The notes: generated from the letters alone by a model not told the origin. Positions 1-12,789 are shown, counted from the first letter of the stretch. The stretch is 64,000 bases of DNA from Icerya purchasi (GCA_039619475.1 CM077115.1:311378734-311442733), one strand, 5' to 3'. Translations and numbers: made by a program.

Positions 1-1749
1 AAAGGAATTCATTTACTATACAATAAATAATAATACAGTAGTCCTCGTTTAGCGTACCAACAATTGAAATTTATTTTATAATTTTCTGTTCATAAAACAT
101 GTTACCGAATCAACGTAAAACTAAAACCCAAGATTTCAAATAACTGGTAAAAATGACGGTTGATATAAACTTTTTTGCTTAAATCATCTTTACGATAGAG
201 AAGCCAACTACACTTTTTTATTTAACAGTAACTAGAATATTAAGTTTAGCAATGAAAAAAATTATACTATTTTCAGTATTAATAAAGAACTTACTTTGTC
301 AAATACGAGACTATCCAAAGATACTGTACCTTTAGCACTCACTAAATATGGTAGAAAACTTACTAGAATGTTTACATTTAAAAGCACTTTGTACATTTTG
401 TAAAAAGTAAAATTCGTCGATTATTTAAAATTCGTTTTTTCTTACTTACAAAATAATACTAAAAATAAAACAATAAAAGTAACCGCAAACGCAAACAGTA
501 CACGATTAATATTACTTCAATTTACGAATTCATAAATGAAATTGATAACGGATAATAAGCAAATTTCTCTATTGTACTTTTTTGCCGAAAGTTTGTTTTA
601 AATTTTTTTTTGTTAAAATTAATATTTAGTAATAATAATTCGCTTAATAATAATTGAAAATTAAATATTAAATTATGAGAATGCGCAAGAAAAACAAATA
701 AACGTTATTTAAAATTTTTTATTAAAACTAAAGTTAGATTAAAAGTGTTTATATAGTATTTTACATAAAGTTTTGTATTACTTTTCGTATGTATTAATTC
801 GGTTTTTTTTGCGATTATCATGGCGTAAAATAAAATTTAAATATAATAATTAATTAAATAAGTCGCTGAAATAAAAACAGTAAGATGGAGAAGTTTTAAA
901 TTTTGACATATGTAATAATGCAATATTTTATGAATTATTCAAAGTTTAGCACAGTGTATTGGATAATACAGAATTATAAACGTTTTGTTTAATTATTTTA
1001 CAAGTAAGGCTTGGAAGTTCCTGAATGTAAAATACGGGTCTGTAATGTTTAGTAAACGAGTAACTAAATAACACGATAAAATTTAAAATTTTCAATCAAT
1101 TTTAATCGGCCTATTTCAATTGATTATATAAAAGTTGAAGTTCTATAGCGAGTAATTTAAAAAAAATACATTTGCGACTGCTTAGGATTTCAATAAAAAT
1201 TATATAAATAAAATTAAATATTTAAAACCAAATTAGATGTAATAATACACTGTGCTAAATTCGTAATCTCGTGACAGTGGCTTGTCAGCCAATCATAATG
1301 CTATACTCGAACACCGGTACATCGCTGATTGGTTCTATAATTTGACCAGTTTAATTATTTTTGGTATTTTATTAGTGTCGATGTAGTGGTAAAGCTTTGC
1401 GATCGAACATTTTCTTTACGTGTGAGCCGTTTATGAAATAACAATAAGCGGAATTTGTACATTCCTGCTAACTTGTAATTTTAATCTGAAATTCGTATGT
1501 TAACGTTTGCAACGAGGTTCTGGTATTGTTAATTTGATGCATCATCTTGAATAGTTTTAGATTCGCATGTCAAAATTGTGTCGTCACGATTTTAAAAGAC
1601 TTCTTAATGATTATCTGCTGTGTTTGCTTGTTACATTGTTCATTTTATTTACGGGGTAGAATTATTTCCCATACTAAAATCATATTACGCATCGTTTTCA
1701 TTTTAACCTGAGTTATCATTGATTTCTTCCGAGCTTTACGTCTTACTCT
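1..1749. other. AT-rich noncoding stretch
   Basis: No reading frame with recognisable protein similarity was seen on either strand. The sequence is very AT-rich with short A and T runs. The part from about 1260 to 1700 is slightly less AT-rich and carries a pair of CCAAT motifs, listed separately. Confidence 0.5.
1287..1334. promoter_or_regulatory. Pair of opposed CCAAT-box motifs
   Basis: AGCCAATCA lies at about 1287-1295 and the reverse form ATTGG at 1328-1332, spaced like NF-Y sites in a promoter. No transposon similarity was noticed around them. They could belong to an untranslated first exon of the downstream gene or be chance; there is no direct support for transcription. Confidence 0.15.
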
Positions 1750-2455
1750 TTCGTTGGGCACCGTATGAGAAAGTAAAAAAGTGCCGATCCTACCAATTTC
1801 AATTCCGTCCCCTAAAACTTATTATGATTTCATTTTATACATCCGTGTTTCCTTATTTCCAACCTCTTCCAGTCTCGTCATATTCAGATTGATTTGCTCT
1901 GGACCTCTAGCGACGTTGGCATTGGAGCGAAAGAAAGAGTTGATCATCTGTGTCATAATCGTTTAAAGGGCTCCTTATTAAAAAAAGTACCCTGATAATA
2001 ATCTGCTCTTTCTTTGTAAAAAATTTCTCTTAAAATTTTAGGCCGACTCCTATATCTCTCTGTTACCTAATCAGCATTCTTTTTTTTTATCTCCTTATTT
2101 ATCCTGTTTCTCCTCTTCGTTTATCCCGGTTTTCTTATTTTTCTTCAAAATCTTCGTTGTGCTTCGTTTTCTTACTTCCTTCGTCACACTATCGTTTTTC
2201 ATTTGGAAATTCCCCATGTTCTATACTCTCCTAATTATAATCAAGAATGGTACCCCTAACGATATCCTCTTTGAATATCACGCTCTGTTTTCCGAACGTT
2301 TTCTGCTGCACTCTCAAGTCCTTAATCTCAATGTTCCGACCAGTAGTACTGTGTTGCTTTTGTTATTTCGTTTTCGACACCTTCTATTGTTCCGCCTCTT
2401 AGTTTCTTTTATTTATATTTCTGATTGGATCCAAATTTGAATAAATAATTTTCTA
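1750..2455 (+). pseudogene. Family A non-LTR retrotransposon fragment (RNase H to C-terminal tail)
   Basis: This is a broken fragment of the 3' end of a non-LTR retrotransposon. Near 1895-1950 one frame reads LLWTSSDVGIGAKERVD, a decayed form of the RNase H motif WVPSHxGIxGNExxD. Near 2240-2440 another frame reads NDILFEYHALFSERFLLHS, then a tail ending SDWIQI. The same tail recurs in the other family A copies as DPNHVLFECSSLSSER and SDRIKI. Frameshifts and stops separate the pieces, so it cannot encode protein. The sense strand is strongly pyrimidine-rich, as in every copy of this family here. Confidence 0.65.
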
Positions 2456-2479
2456 TAATGCTTACTCGTACTTCCTTGT

Positions 2480-4034
2480 TCGATGGAAGTTCGCCCAAAT
2501 AATTCTGGATATTAAAATATTGGAAAGATGGCACTAAGGTTCGTCATATCGTTCAATTTCACTATTACGCCTGTTTTGGCCAAGCTACTAGAAAAATGAA
2601 TATCTGTTAGATTGAACAAAATATTTGAGGAGAACAGTTTGATTCCACAGCATCAGTTTGACTTTAAGAACGCGCACTCTACAGAACAGCAAGTATACAG
2701 AGTGGTAGAAATAATCGAAAAGGAAATTGAAAACAAAAAATATAACGAAGCACTGTTTTTAGATATTACTAAAATATTCGATAAAATATGGCATAAAGGT
2801 CTATTATACAAAATTAAAAAAGCGGCTGTTCTTGAAAAATACTGCTTATTATTAAAATCTTATTTAACTGGCCGGCAATTTCAAGTCAAGCATAATAAAG
2901 AATACTCACAAATGTATCTTGTTAATGTTGGAGAGGCGCAAGGAAGTATATTGAAACCTCTTTTGTACAAGCTTTATGCAGCGGATCTCCCTATGGAGGA
3001 AAATGCTCAAATGGCTACATTTGCTGATGATACGATGATAACTGCTGCAAACAAGAATCTTGCTATTGCAACCGCGGCTGTACAAAAAAATGTGAGTGCC
3101 ATTTTGCAATGGTCAAGGACGTGGAAATTGGAAATAAACCCGGATAAGTGTGTGTCATTTTCGAATAAAAGGGATCGTAACAATCAGATATTTTTAGGAA
3201 AAAACGTAGTTTCGAAAGGAAACGGTGTAAAATATTTTGGGAGTACACTTTTTATTTTTTGGCTTGGCTTTTTCTTTTAACCTTTTAGCCGGTTTATATG
3301 TTAAACGTGTCGTCATATAGTATTCAAATCTTAAAGTTCAATATTGCATTTCTTGAGGAATTGATAAAGCTGTTTACATGTCTGACGGGATTTGTAGGAA
3401 TTTTCTGAATAAGCACTGCGGTTCCCCCACCAATTGATGTAACTTTGTCACATCGGATAATATTGTAACGTTTAAGTGACTTAGACCTAACCCTTAATTA
3501 GAAACTTCATATGCAAAAGACAAAAAAAAGGAGCTGGATCAGAAACTGAAAAAACTATATTGGCTTATTCTCTAATCGCAACTGACTCTAAGGAACACAG
3601 TTTTAATATACAAAATCGTATTTAAACCAATTTGGAGCTATGTAGCGCCGATTTGGGGATGTGCAAAGAAAATTAATAGACTGGCCATACAACGGTTTCA
3701 GAATAAAACACTCCGAATTCACGATTAAATGAAGTTATTGAAGCACAAGTTCAGAACCATCTGACGCGATTACATGGACATTGCAAAGAGTTGGCAGCTG
3801 CTCTTTCAGATAAACCAGAGTTACGAGACGATTGAAGAGAGAACCTTACAGGACTTAGTTTGAAAAAAAATAGGGAAAAGTACATCGATGGATGTATTCC
3901 CCACACATGTGAACATGCAAGAGACTATTTGTTTGACAGCCAGCTAGACCAGGTACAAATTAGCAAGAATAAGGGAGGGGGGAATTAATGTTTACGGGTT
4001 TTCTGGTCAATCCAAAAAAAAAAAAAAAAAAAAA
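2480..4034 (+). pseudogene. Jockey-like non-LTR retrotransposon, 5' truncated
   Basis: This copy starts inside the RT domain (YRSISLL) and has an open stretch at 2612-3280 with good RT motifs. These are a motif A counterpart (LFLDITKIFDKIWHKGLL), VGEAQGSILKPLLYKLYAAD and the catalytic box TFADDTMI. After about 3250 the frame breaks. C-terminal Jockey pieces follow in other frames, including EVIEAQVQNHLTRLHGHCKE and an arginine/aspartate-rich end near 3780-3860. It finishes in a pure A tract at about 4016-4034, as expected for target-primed reverse transcription. Truncation at the 5' end and several frameshifts make it dead. The clade call rests on motif memory, not a tree. Confidence 0.8.
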
Positions 4035-6404
4035 GTATGCCGGGTCCAAATGCACTTTATTATATATAATTGTATGTAAATCGCGGACAATCGCGGACAT
4101 CAGGCAAAAATTAATTTTTATTATATACGTATCTTAAGCTCGTTAGACGGTAAAAATTACGTATGACGGTTACACAAGAATCCTTGTAAACGATGTTTCT
4201 CGATGTACCTCAGGAATGTTTGGCGGAAAGTCCCCGGTGCATTTTCCTGTTGGTTGTGCTCTGTAGTTTTCAATCAAACATGACAGATATACGGCAATGG
4301 GAAAGAACATCATTAGACAAAAGGAGAAAGAAAATATCTCCGAATCGACTAATGTATATGCATTCATTCCTAAGAATTTTACTATAGTCGGAAATTACAG
4401 GAAAGATCTGGGGCTGTTTTCCTTAAAAACGTAAACAGAATAAAGTAATAAATGCTCTAAATTCGAACTGTTGAAAGGTGTTACAATAGGGACTGAAATC
4501 GCCATCATCTGTACAAGCGGTATGAAGGAAAAATCTTTCCGGATGCGATTAGTTCCAAGTGGACAATAATCCGATGATAGAAGCATAATACGGCTTCATC
4601 GAAATCAACGTTAGGAACTGGAATGATAAGAAATCAGTTGGAGAGCGAAATCATTTTCGTATCGCAATGGATCAATAGAAATAATATTCTTTGGGCGGAG
4701 GACTTCTTATTCCTATACCTAAATGTGACAGAAAAATCCGTTAATAATTTGGGGCGACTACCTGCAAATATTCCGAACAAATCGACATATAGTTTTTTAT
4801 TTTATTTTTTCTGATCTAAACAGAAAAATGCCATTGTGACGCGTTTCTTTATTCTATTTCTTTTATTAATTTCTCTTTAATTTTTACGAAAAGATTTAAT
4901 TACTTTTTCTTGATATTTCTATTAGATCAAACCGTCCAGAAGCTAGTGAAGTATTTTTAATATTTTTGAATTTAGCATAGCGAATATTACTGCGGTTTGT
5001 TAAATAGAATAAGAATTTTCAGCGGAGCTACTATTCTTAGTAATGGATAAATATTAAAGGCTCGAATAAAACAGAAAATAATTATATTTTAACCATTATC
5101 GCTGCTGGTTAATTGTAGAAAAGATAATTGTAATTTTAACGGAAATTTACAATAAATTACGCTATACATTTATACGTGACCAACAAACGGTAAGCACGAA
5201 TACGGGTCATCAGTTATACGAAAAAGAAGTTAATAAAAAGAAATTCAGCAAACGTGAAAATTGGAGTAAAATAATTTTCATGTGGCCCGGTATCTACAGC
5301 GGTTATACAGAATACCGGGATTCAAACGGTTGAAAGGCGCGTACGAAACAAAACCTATCGAAAACAAATACCTTCACATTTAAACGGTAGATCTGAACAG
5401 CTACTTTGAAGACGAAAACTACAAATGTAAAAAATAGTTCAAGATGAGATTTTTGAAGGGTAGCCTACTAACTAAGAAAACGGAAAATATTATAAATCAA
5501 TTTGGTAAAAAATGTTCTAACTGACATTATGTATCTCTTTCCCGATTTGGTGTCTTAAATATAAAATTTTGTTAATTTTGTGTTTCTTCTATATTCTTAA
5601 TAACAAAAAAATGCGCTGATTAAAAAAGATAAATAACACTCAGGCTAGAACTGGCGGTGAAATTTTTTGCCAAATTCTTTGTCTTACATTTTGATATATA
5701 CAGTTTTCAAAATTTGGGTTCTAAATTTAAAAATTTTAAGGAGCTTCATATTTCTTCCATATTGCAGTAATTTATTTATATACTTATTTATATATATATA
5801 TACAGCTCTAATACAACTATGGAGTTAACAAGTCCCGAGCCTATGATATTAATTACAGAATACAATATAAACTTTCTGGGGAATGGGAAGAGATCATTTA
5901 TATGTGGACTATTATCACGCAGTAATTGGGATAGATTTGAGGATAGATTACAATTTTTGACGGGATTCGGATAAATTTTTGCAACTTGTTAGGATATGTC
6001 GAAGAGTATGCTGAGAAGTATTACAGAAGAAACAAGATGGAGGCGGTGTGTTATTGAGAAGGTATGAGTGGGTTACATTAGTATGACCGAATTATTTCTT
6101 CTTTTCGCGATTTTCGATCAGACGACTCCCCTTCTTGCAATGAAAATGTGTGATTCAATCTAGTTACTATAGATCGGGCTGTGGACCCGTTTTTGATAAT
6201 TTTTTATCTTGTAGCCGTATAATTAATGTACGAATGTATATTTGTTGTTATGAGAAATAATAATAATTTGGTAAAATTTGAAAAAAAAAAAAAAAGGAAG
6301 TGTAAAGATGATACACGAGAGGTCAAAATTTAATAAATATATACATGTATAAAAAAAAAAAATCAACTGAAATTAAATAACCCTATTATATATTTTTTCC
6401 GCAT
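4035..6404. other. Gene-free AT-rich stretch
   Basis: No coding similarity was recognised. Two A tracts, at about 6280-6294 and 6351-6361, may be tails of very old retrotransposed sequences. The short open frames at 4170-4814 have no family motif and look like chance. Confidence 0.5.
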
Positions 6405-8085
6405 TTAGTTGAGCATAGTACACAAAGAAATCCTGCTATTGCAGATATTTTTAGAAGTTGCCAGTCTCCTCTTCTTACCGTCTCAGTTGATTTTCAGCAT
6501 TTCCCTTCAAGCTCCAAAGTAAAGCGAATCTCAACTAAAATGAATTAAATGTTTTATGAAAACTATCGCATACTTCTTTTGGAGCAGACCACCGCAGATC
6601 TTAATTACATATCTACAGAACTTTAATCAGAGTAAAATTACGGCGTCGTAATTTACAGATTAGCGAAGCCCGTCATTCTAAACAAGCCGAACGTTATACA
6701 CCATACCGCGATAAGATTAGCATTAGGAGCTTTCAGAACTTCATAAAATAATTAGCATGTTGTACGAATGTCCAGAATGGTCCCTAGATACCAGAAGACA
6801 ATACCTCAGCTCAGGGCTATTAATACAGGGTGCGGCAGCATAACTTCCTTTTTTAAAATGCGCCACATTTTTTCTACTAAATTTTGTTAAAGAGAAATAA
6901 TAACAGAAAATCGAAATACATACTCTAGATTCCATTTGCAATACGTACGCTTTTTCCCTTGCAGTTTTATTTCGATTTTCTGTTATTATTTCTCTTTAAC
7001 AAAATTTAGTAGAAAAAAAGTGGTGCATTTAAAAAAAAGGAAGTTACGTTGTCGCACCTTGTACGTACTTTATCCTCGCCAAATACTCGAGCTTATCTTT
7101 TGCTTACCGATAATAACCCTCAAACGTATCGCTTCCTATCCTATGTTATGAAGTCATTAAGGCCAGATGTTTCCAATTTATTAGAAAAAATCTACGAATC
7201 AACCTACTCAGTGCTTCCTCCTTGAAAAACCACATCCTCTTAGAATTGAGAAAACTTTCTCCTACTTATACATTTTCAAAGACTTCTCCTGAAATACCCT
7301 TCCTCGATAAATCTATTTATCGACGGCGCCAAGTCAAACTCCCTCGTCGGATGTGTCGTAATCTCTGAAAACAGATAGGTATTATCCGCTACGTTTTCCA
7401 AAAACATCTTAATTTCGTTCTCTCTGCCGAATTTTTTACGTTCAAACAAGCAGTTGAAACCGGCGTAGTCAAAACAAAACTGCTTAATCTGTACCGACTC
7501 TTTAAACGCTTTAAGTTATTCACAAACGTTCCACGATAAGTCTCACAACACCTGATAAACATTCGATAACTAAAGAAATAATATCTGCAATAGCTACAAT
7601 ATAAGATCGTATTTGCTTGGATACCAAGGCACAAAGGTATTTTACAGAACGAATCAGCCGACCGTGCCACGAGGAAAGCAGCGTCGTGTTTCCCTGCACT
7701 GATTAACTGAATGCCTAACTAGCAACCTATCAAAGAAATGGTTCGAATTATGGCTTAATACTCCAACATCGAATAAACTTCGTTTCTTCAAAGAGGATGC
7801 TTGACCATAATAGTCATTACGACCTAAAAACATATTTCATAAGAAAGGAATGTACACCTCAAGTGACTTCCCCTTTTGGTGATCAACAAAGAGACTAAGC
7901 AAAAGAGAAAGGTTCGTTTTACCAGTCACAGGATTTTGCGTACGATCCATTTGCATCCGATATGCGGAAGCCTAACTTTTACGGGGACTATCGTGGTTCG
8001 GTTGATTTTTCGGATATTCGTAAATGGGAAAGTGAATAAAGAGACTCTTGGACACCACTTGCTCAATAATAAACGATAGAGTACT
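6405..8085 (+). pseudogene. I/R1-type non-LTR retrotransposon remnant (RT end, RNase H, zinc knuckle)
   Basis: The piece at about 6680-6740 reads as an RT C-terminal segment (HTAIRLALGAFRTS). RRQYLSSGLL follows up to the insertion point of a MITE at 6826. After the MITE the same frame continues (AYLLLTDNNPQTYRFLSY). RNase H pieces follow: FIDGAKSNSLVGCVVI near 7320-7370 and FAWIPRHKGILQNESADRAT near 7610-7665. A zinc-knuckle-like segment (HPICGSLTFTGTIVV) lies near 7950-8000. Several stops and frameshifts are present. The order RT end, RNase H, CCHC-like tail fits I- and R1-superfamily elements. Confidence 0.65.
6826..7061. mobile_element. 236-bp Tc1/mariner-type MITE with long inverted arms and TA target duplication
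   Basis: The two ends are inverted copies of each other over roughly 95-100 bp. The left end begins CAGGGTGCGGCAGCATAACT. The reverse complement of the right end begins CAAGGTGCGACAACGTAACT. About 45 bp separate the arms. TA dinucleotides flank both ends (6824-6825 and 7062-7063). Removing the insert plus one TA rejoins the host retroelement in a continuous RT reading frame, which supports these exact boundaries. It encodes no protein. The autonomous partner is not in the window. Confidence 0.8.
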
Positions 8086-8103
8086 AACATTATGGCGACA
8101 ACA

Positions 8104-9790
8104 TTTTTTTTTTTTTCATATTGTTTACTATATTTATTGAAACTTTTCGATCTTGTTGCATTCAATTTGAACAAGTTTCATATTTGGGATCCAAAATAAT
8201 AATATTTCTTTAATGGTTAGCTACATTTATATAGTTATGCGTTTCCTCGAAGCGAGCTTACAATAATTTACGAACGTGCAACAGTTCGGCACGTTTAATA
8301 ACATTATTAATAATAATTCTATTATCGATAACCATCTAGATTATATTTCAAACGTTCCTCCTTGGTGAAGAAGCATTCGAATAGAAAATGACTAACTGTA
8401 TCAGGCACACTTAGTTCACAGAAATGACAAATGTCAGAAGGTATAATTTTAAATCGTCCCAAATAAGTACCAAAACTGCCGTGTCCCGTCAACGCTTGAC
8501 TTATATAAAAATTAATTCTTAGCAATTTCTTTAGCCTAAATCTTACATTTATATCATATAATAATTTGTACGTTAGTCTGTCATCACTCTGGTGTTATTC
8601 CACCTTTCTTGCCAAATATTTAAAATAATTACTTTCACGTGTTTATTAAAATTTTTAATGTTTGTAAAATTATCATATTGTAAATTTACGTTAAAATTGT
8701 TATTAGTTTTAAATCTATAGGAAGTAATAAGTGATATTCGGAACATTTTGTATTCTGCTAATAAGGCAGCATGGAACATACCTAAGTCAGCCGGAAGGAT
8801 TCCAGTGACAACTGGAGCCGCAGTCATCGACACCGTTCCATATAACGAGCCTAGAAGCTTCCTCTGAATCTTTAAAATTTTATTCATAGCAGAAACAGAG
8901 ATATTTGTGATATAAAAATACTTGAGCGGCGATTAAAAATCGCACGAATGACACCATTATACATTATCACTCTGTTGTTATAGTTAACACCGCCTAAGTT
9001 AGGCTGAATTTTTAATAGCATATAAAAGATTTTGTTCACCTTATCTGTTAAGTGATTTACATGTTTATTAAATTTAAACCTGTGATCTATTATTATTTTT
9101 TATGCTAATGCTTTCATCCGCGCGTATAGTACAATTGTTAGATCAAAATTTTTATTTTCCATGACTTTAAAATTACCGAATTCGTTCTTAATGGAATCTT
9201 TCAAAATATTAGAAATCATCTTTGAGTGACTACAGTTACAATTGCCGATCTGATTTGTAAGCGTTCAACCTCAACATTTAGTGAGCTCGGTTTCACCTTA
9301 TCGGTCAACTGCTTTTTAAATACTTCCACATCATCTTCCGGTTTAACATATAAGTAGCTGACCTTTCGACCTCGTTCGACTTGCGATCTTTTTTATTTTC
9401 TTTCACCACCGAAGACCAAGTTTTTCCTTCACTCGGTGCATGGGCTTTTAACAATCTAACGGAATTTCTTACTGTTTTAATTATATCATTTTATTTAATG
9501 TCTAATATTTCATCTACAATATTAATCTTATTATGCGATTCTTCTAACTGAATTACTATTTCATTCATTGCTTTCGTTACCTTTTTTTATTTTTTCCTTT
9601 TATTATCGTGTTATTATTTAAGTCTCTCATTTTATCTATTTCTTTTTTGCTCTTCTCTAAAAACCTGCGTAGTTCTTTTAGGTCGTTGCTCACACTGAAC
9701 GGTACTATCGCGCAGAAAAGTAAAAACTAAAATACGGCTAATATATATACATATATGTTTATACGTTTAGACAGACAAAGTGATAACAAA
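8104..9790 (-). mobile_element. Family C (R1-like) non-LTR copy with ORF1 fused to RT C-terminus by internal deletion
   Basis: On the minus strand the 5' part (9720 down to about 9245) reads as ORF1/gag: a charged, coiled-coil-like stretch (NDLKELRRFLEKSKKEIDKM), then HAPSEGKTWSSVVKENKKDR, then YLYVKPEDDVEVFKKQLTDK. At about 9240 it jumps to the RT thumb and C-terminal region: IIDHRFKFNKHVNHLTDKVN, IQRKLLGSLYGTVSMTAAPV at 8870 and INFYISQALTGHGSFGTYLG at 8500. A CCHC-like end follows (CHFCELSVPDTVSHFLFEC). The last motifs match the better preserved family C element at 47800-47960. A T run at 8104-8117 is the minus-strand poly(A) tail. Endonuclease and RT core are missing. Confidence 0.75.
8322..8887 (-). 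pseudogene. Family C RT C-terminal domain and CCHC tail
   Basis: Two open pieces, 8573-8887 and 8322-8525, carry the post-RT region: IQRKLLGSLYGTVSMTAAPV, then ITGxxPxDL-like ILPADLGMF, then INFYISQALTGHGSF and the finger CHFCEx(8)HFLFEC. A frameshift and a short divergent stretch lie between them. They are the 3' coding end of the retroelement described at 8104-9790. Confidence 0.7.
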
Positions 9791-10163
9791 GCAATAATTG
9801 TTACCAACTTTGCACGCAGCAACTATCGGGAATACACAATATACGTCAAGTGTCCCGATAACGAGACATTAGCAGTCCGGACAAACTGATAAGAGATAAC
9901 AATCGGCGCTTAGAGACGACCACTTATCGCACATTCATATTAATCCTTGCAAAAAATTCTTATATGCTCGGCAATATTTGACTTGTGTGTAATCGGCATT
10001 GTCAGGTTTAACGCTTCGATCTATCGCAAAGCTAAAAATAAGTCGGAAAATATAACATACAGGTCAGATAATCTGAAGTAAACATTGAAGTAGTATGGCC
10101 ATTAACTCAGTCGAAAGTGCTGACAGTAAGGACCGAAGGTTAAAGTAGTATAGACCTTATTTC
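9791..10163. other. Unassigned, possibly 5' flank of the minus-strand retroelement
   Basis: No coding similarity was seen. It lies just upstream, in the minus sense, of the family C ORF1 fragment and could include its 5' leader. Nothing in the sequence proves this. Confidence 0.3.
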
Positions 10164-10820
10164 TCAAGGAAAAGTTCTTCTCATATGATGTTTTTGATGC
10201 TTCAATGAAATAGTGAATTGAATTTGGTAGCCAGTGTAGCATATTTCGTAGCATTTCATATGTACTTCTTTATTCGGTTTTGTTTCAATTCTGCTGAAAA
10301 TAGATTTTACAAGATACTTTTGCTTTAAACTGGCTCTGCTATAGTAAACAGTTGTTATTTCATTTATAATACTACGCAATGCTTTTAAAGGAAACTGCAA
10401 GTCAAATTGCTGTAAACATTTGTGAATATGTGTTCGGTTTGCATGCTGCTGATAGTCGACAACAGTTATTGCGTATTTGATGACGAGTATTTTCCGTCTA
10501 CAGCAGAGGGGTGCAGTACCAATAAAATGACGGAGGAGGCTAGCCGTAGGCGTAGTTAGGAAGTCTTTCAACATAATCCGAAGTGCAGCATTTTAAATTG
10601 TATGCAGTATTATTTTTAGAAGACGCTGGCTAGCAGACGAATAACCAATTATCATAATCCGGTCTAGTAAAGGACATGATATATGCGAAGTAATGTAGAA
10701 ATTTTCGGTCCAACATTATTTTAGGGATGTTAAGTGGTGACTTTGCCAGGTTAGAGTCAAAATATAATTCAAGCAATTTAGAGCTTCCTCTAATTGTTTT
10801 AGTATTGAATTATTAATTAT
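10164..10820 (-). pseudogene. Non-LTR RT C-terminal fragment
   Basis: The open frame at 10164-10574 reads MLKDFLTTPTASLLRHFIGT then PLCCRRKILVIKYAI. This is the pattern of the region after the RT thumb in I- and Jockey-type elements (ALRIMLGAxRTTPxxxLxxExGxxPLxxRRxxLxxKY). Upstream on the same strand, NAALRIML and a decayed YIMSFTRPDYDNWL extend it to about 10800. There are stops between the pieces. The family within this window is unassigned. Confidence 0.55.
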
Positions 10821-11084
10821 TTTCGTTTTCTCATAAAAATAATAGAAGTGTAGTTTTTTCGAGAGACAACTATAATTCAGTAGTTAAACTTCGCGATTAT
10901 AGAGTGTCCAATTGTAAAAGGATTTATTCATGAAGAAGGTCGGCTTTTTTGTAAAATAAAGTGTAAGTAAACTCTGAAGAGTCTGCTTGTAATCGGTAAG
11001 GGAATATTTTTTTTTCTAACAGTATTCATTAAAAAGGAGAAAGCGGTAAGCATTTAATAGTCAAATATTACGAATAACTAGTTC

Positions 11085-11480
11085 CCAATTAATCTTCGAT
11101 AAAAATGTGCTCGAAAAACGTGGGCAATGGGAGTAGACTGCGAAAAGAAAATAGCCGCTTTTGAAATGTGGTGTTACAGAAAGCTGATGAAGATTCGTGG
11201 ACCGCATAACACATACCGTTGTCTGAACCAAAAGTAGGAGAAAAAAAAAAGAGAAGACTGCTGGAGGATATCAAAAATCGAAAACTGAAATATCTAGCTT
11301 ATAAAATTTGAGAAAATAAATTTTTTACGACGGCGATGTGACGGGAAATTCCTGGAAAATCAGTAAGAGGAAGAAGGCGGTTGCAACTAATGACAACAAA
11401 CGTACCAATCAATTAGCCGTGCAGAATCTACAGGAGGTAATAGTTCTCTCTAGGAAACGAATAGTATGAGTGTATGCAAT
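11085..11480 (+). pseudogene. RTE/CR1-like RT tail fragment
   Basis: One frame reads AAFEMWCYRKLMKIRGPHN near 11155-11215. A shifted frame reads LLEDIKNRKLKYLAY near 11258-11305, then EIPGKSVRGRRRLQL near 11345-11390. These three blocks in this order are the conserved C-terminus of a common insect RT family (AFEMWCWRRMLRI ... LLxTIKxRKLxYxGH ... GKRxRGRRRxxW). Frameshifts and stops are present. A better preserved relative is at 63594-64000. Confidence 0.7.
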
Positions 11481-12785
11481 CTATCTGAAAAACAAAGGTT
11501 TCAGTAAATTGAACTAGTCGGCTTCCCATCTTTATGAACGACTGTATAATTTATATCTCCAAGACGTTTCGTAAAATATTGATACTAGATATCGGTTGTT
11601 TTAGAATGTGTCTAGTATTTCCTGTTGTAAATTATACAGATGTGTGAAAATGTTTCCGTACTTCCGAAATACAGCCTGGTTTTCAGGAACGAGATCTTGT
11701 TTATCCAGATACCACAATAACCTACGATGACGGATTTGTTCGCTCTTTGCCTGGTTTCAGAATGAAGATAAATACTTTTCTCTATAGACGGGGAAAGAAA
11801 TTTCTGACCGCCTGGCTATATAGTTCTATCTCTTAGATTTTCATGTTGTTGGGACAAGGCCGTTGGCGCGCCCAGGGTAGAAAAAAAAAAAAAGAAGAAA
11901 TTCTCTGTAAAAATTTCGTTAAAGAGATATTCAATGAACGATTCTTTATTGCAGGAGGTAAATGTTTGAGAAACGGAGGGGAGAGCTTGTCTAGGCCTGG
12001 CGCGGTGTTTGTAATTATTTTTATCGATGCTATAATTTAATTTATTTTCCGTAAGCATCGTATTAAATCATTATTAGACTCCGGTAAAAGTGTTTTTTGG
12101 TATTTCTTGCTTTTATACGATATGAATCGCGTTTGTAGTAGTTGTTGCTCGATGAAACCTCAGCGAAAAATTTACCAAAAACATTTGCTACTTCTGGTAA
12201 ATCCTACGTGAGAGCTACCGATAGGAGGAGTAGACGAGCACATACTGTAAGCAAAGAAAAGCGAATCAGAGCTGACAGGAAGAGGGGCGATAAAGTAGAT
12301 ATTAAAGATTGTAGGTTCTATGGCAGAATTCTTAAGGTAGACCTCGAGTATTGTAGCAAAAGTGAAATTAGAGTTGATGTTGACTAACGAAATTTCTAAA
12401 ACTGCAAAATTTAACATAAAGCTGATATTCTATTAGTCAAATTAGGGGATATGAATTTATTAAGACTAGATTAAAAAATAGAAGGGAAGTAATTTTCGGA
12501 AGGACGGGGTGGGGTCAGTAGAAACTAAATTATTAACGAACAGAAAAATATCGATAATCATTGATATAGAGGACGGCGAAGTTTTTTGATAAGAATTCGA
12601 GGTCCTTGTCCGGGAGCCGCTTGAGAAGAACTGGTACTTCTCGGCCAAAATAATGATAAAATAATGTTGAAACGGGCGCCAAATAGCTCCTTCCGATGGA
12701 GCATTAGGCTTTTCGTTAAAAAAAAATTGTCAGAAAAGAAGAAAAAATCAAAAAAATAAAAGAAAAACGGCAATGAGCACTCCGC
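11481..12785. other. Mostly unassigned; retroelement 3'-end signature at 11840-11895
   Basis: At 11845-11892 a GTTGTTGGGACAAGGCCG leader, a GGCGCGCCCA core and an A tract resemble the 3' end of the family A copy at 21950-21990, so a decayed family A tail probably lies just upstream. The open frame at 12142-12387 is basic and charged but has no recognised motif. The minus-strand frames at 12466-12773 are low-complexity. I assign no gene. Confidence 0.35.
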
Positions 12786-12789
12786 AAAG

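Noticed and set aside
12142..12387. Basic 81-codon frame resembling a small nucleic-acid-binding protein
   Set aside because: No recognisable domain, an overlapping minus-strand frame of the same length, and surrounding retroelement debris.
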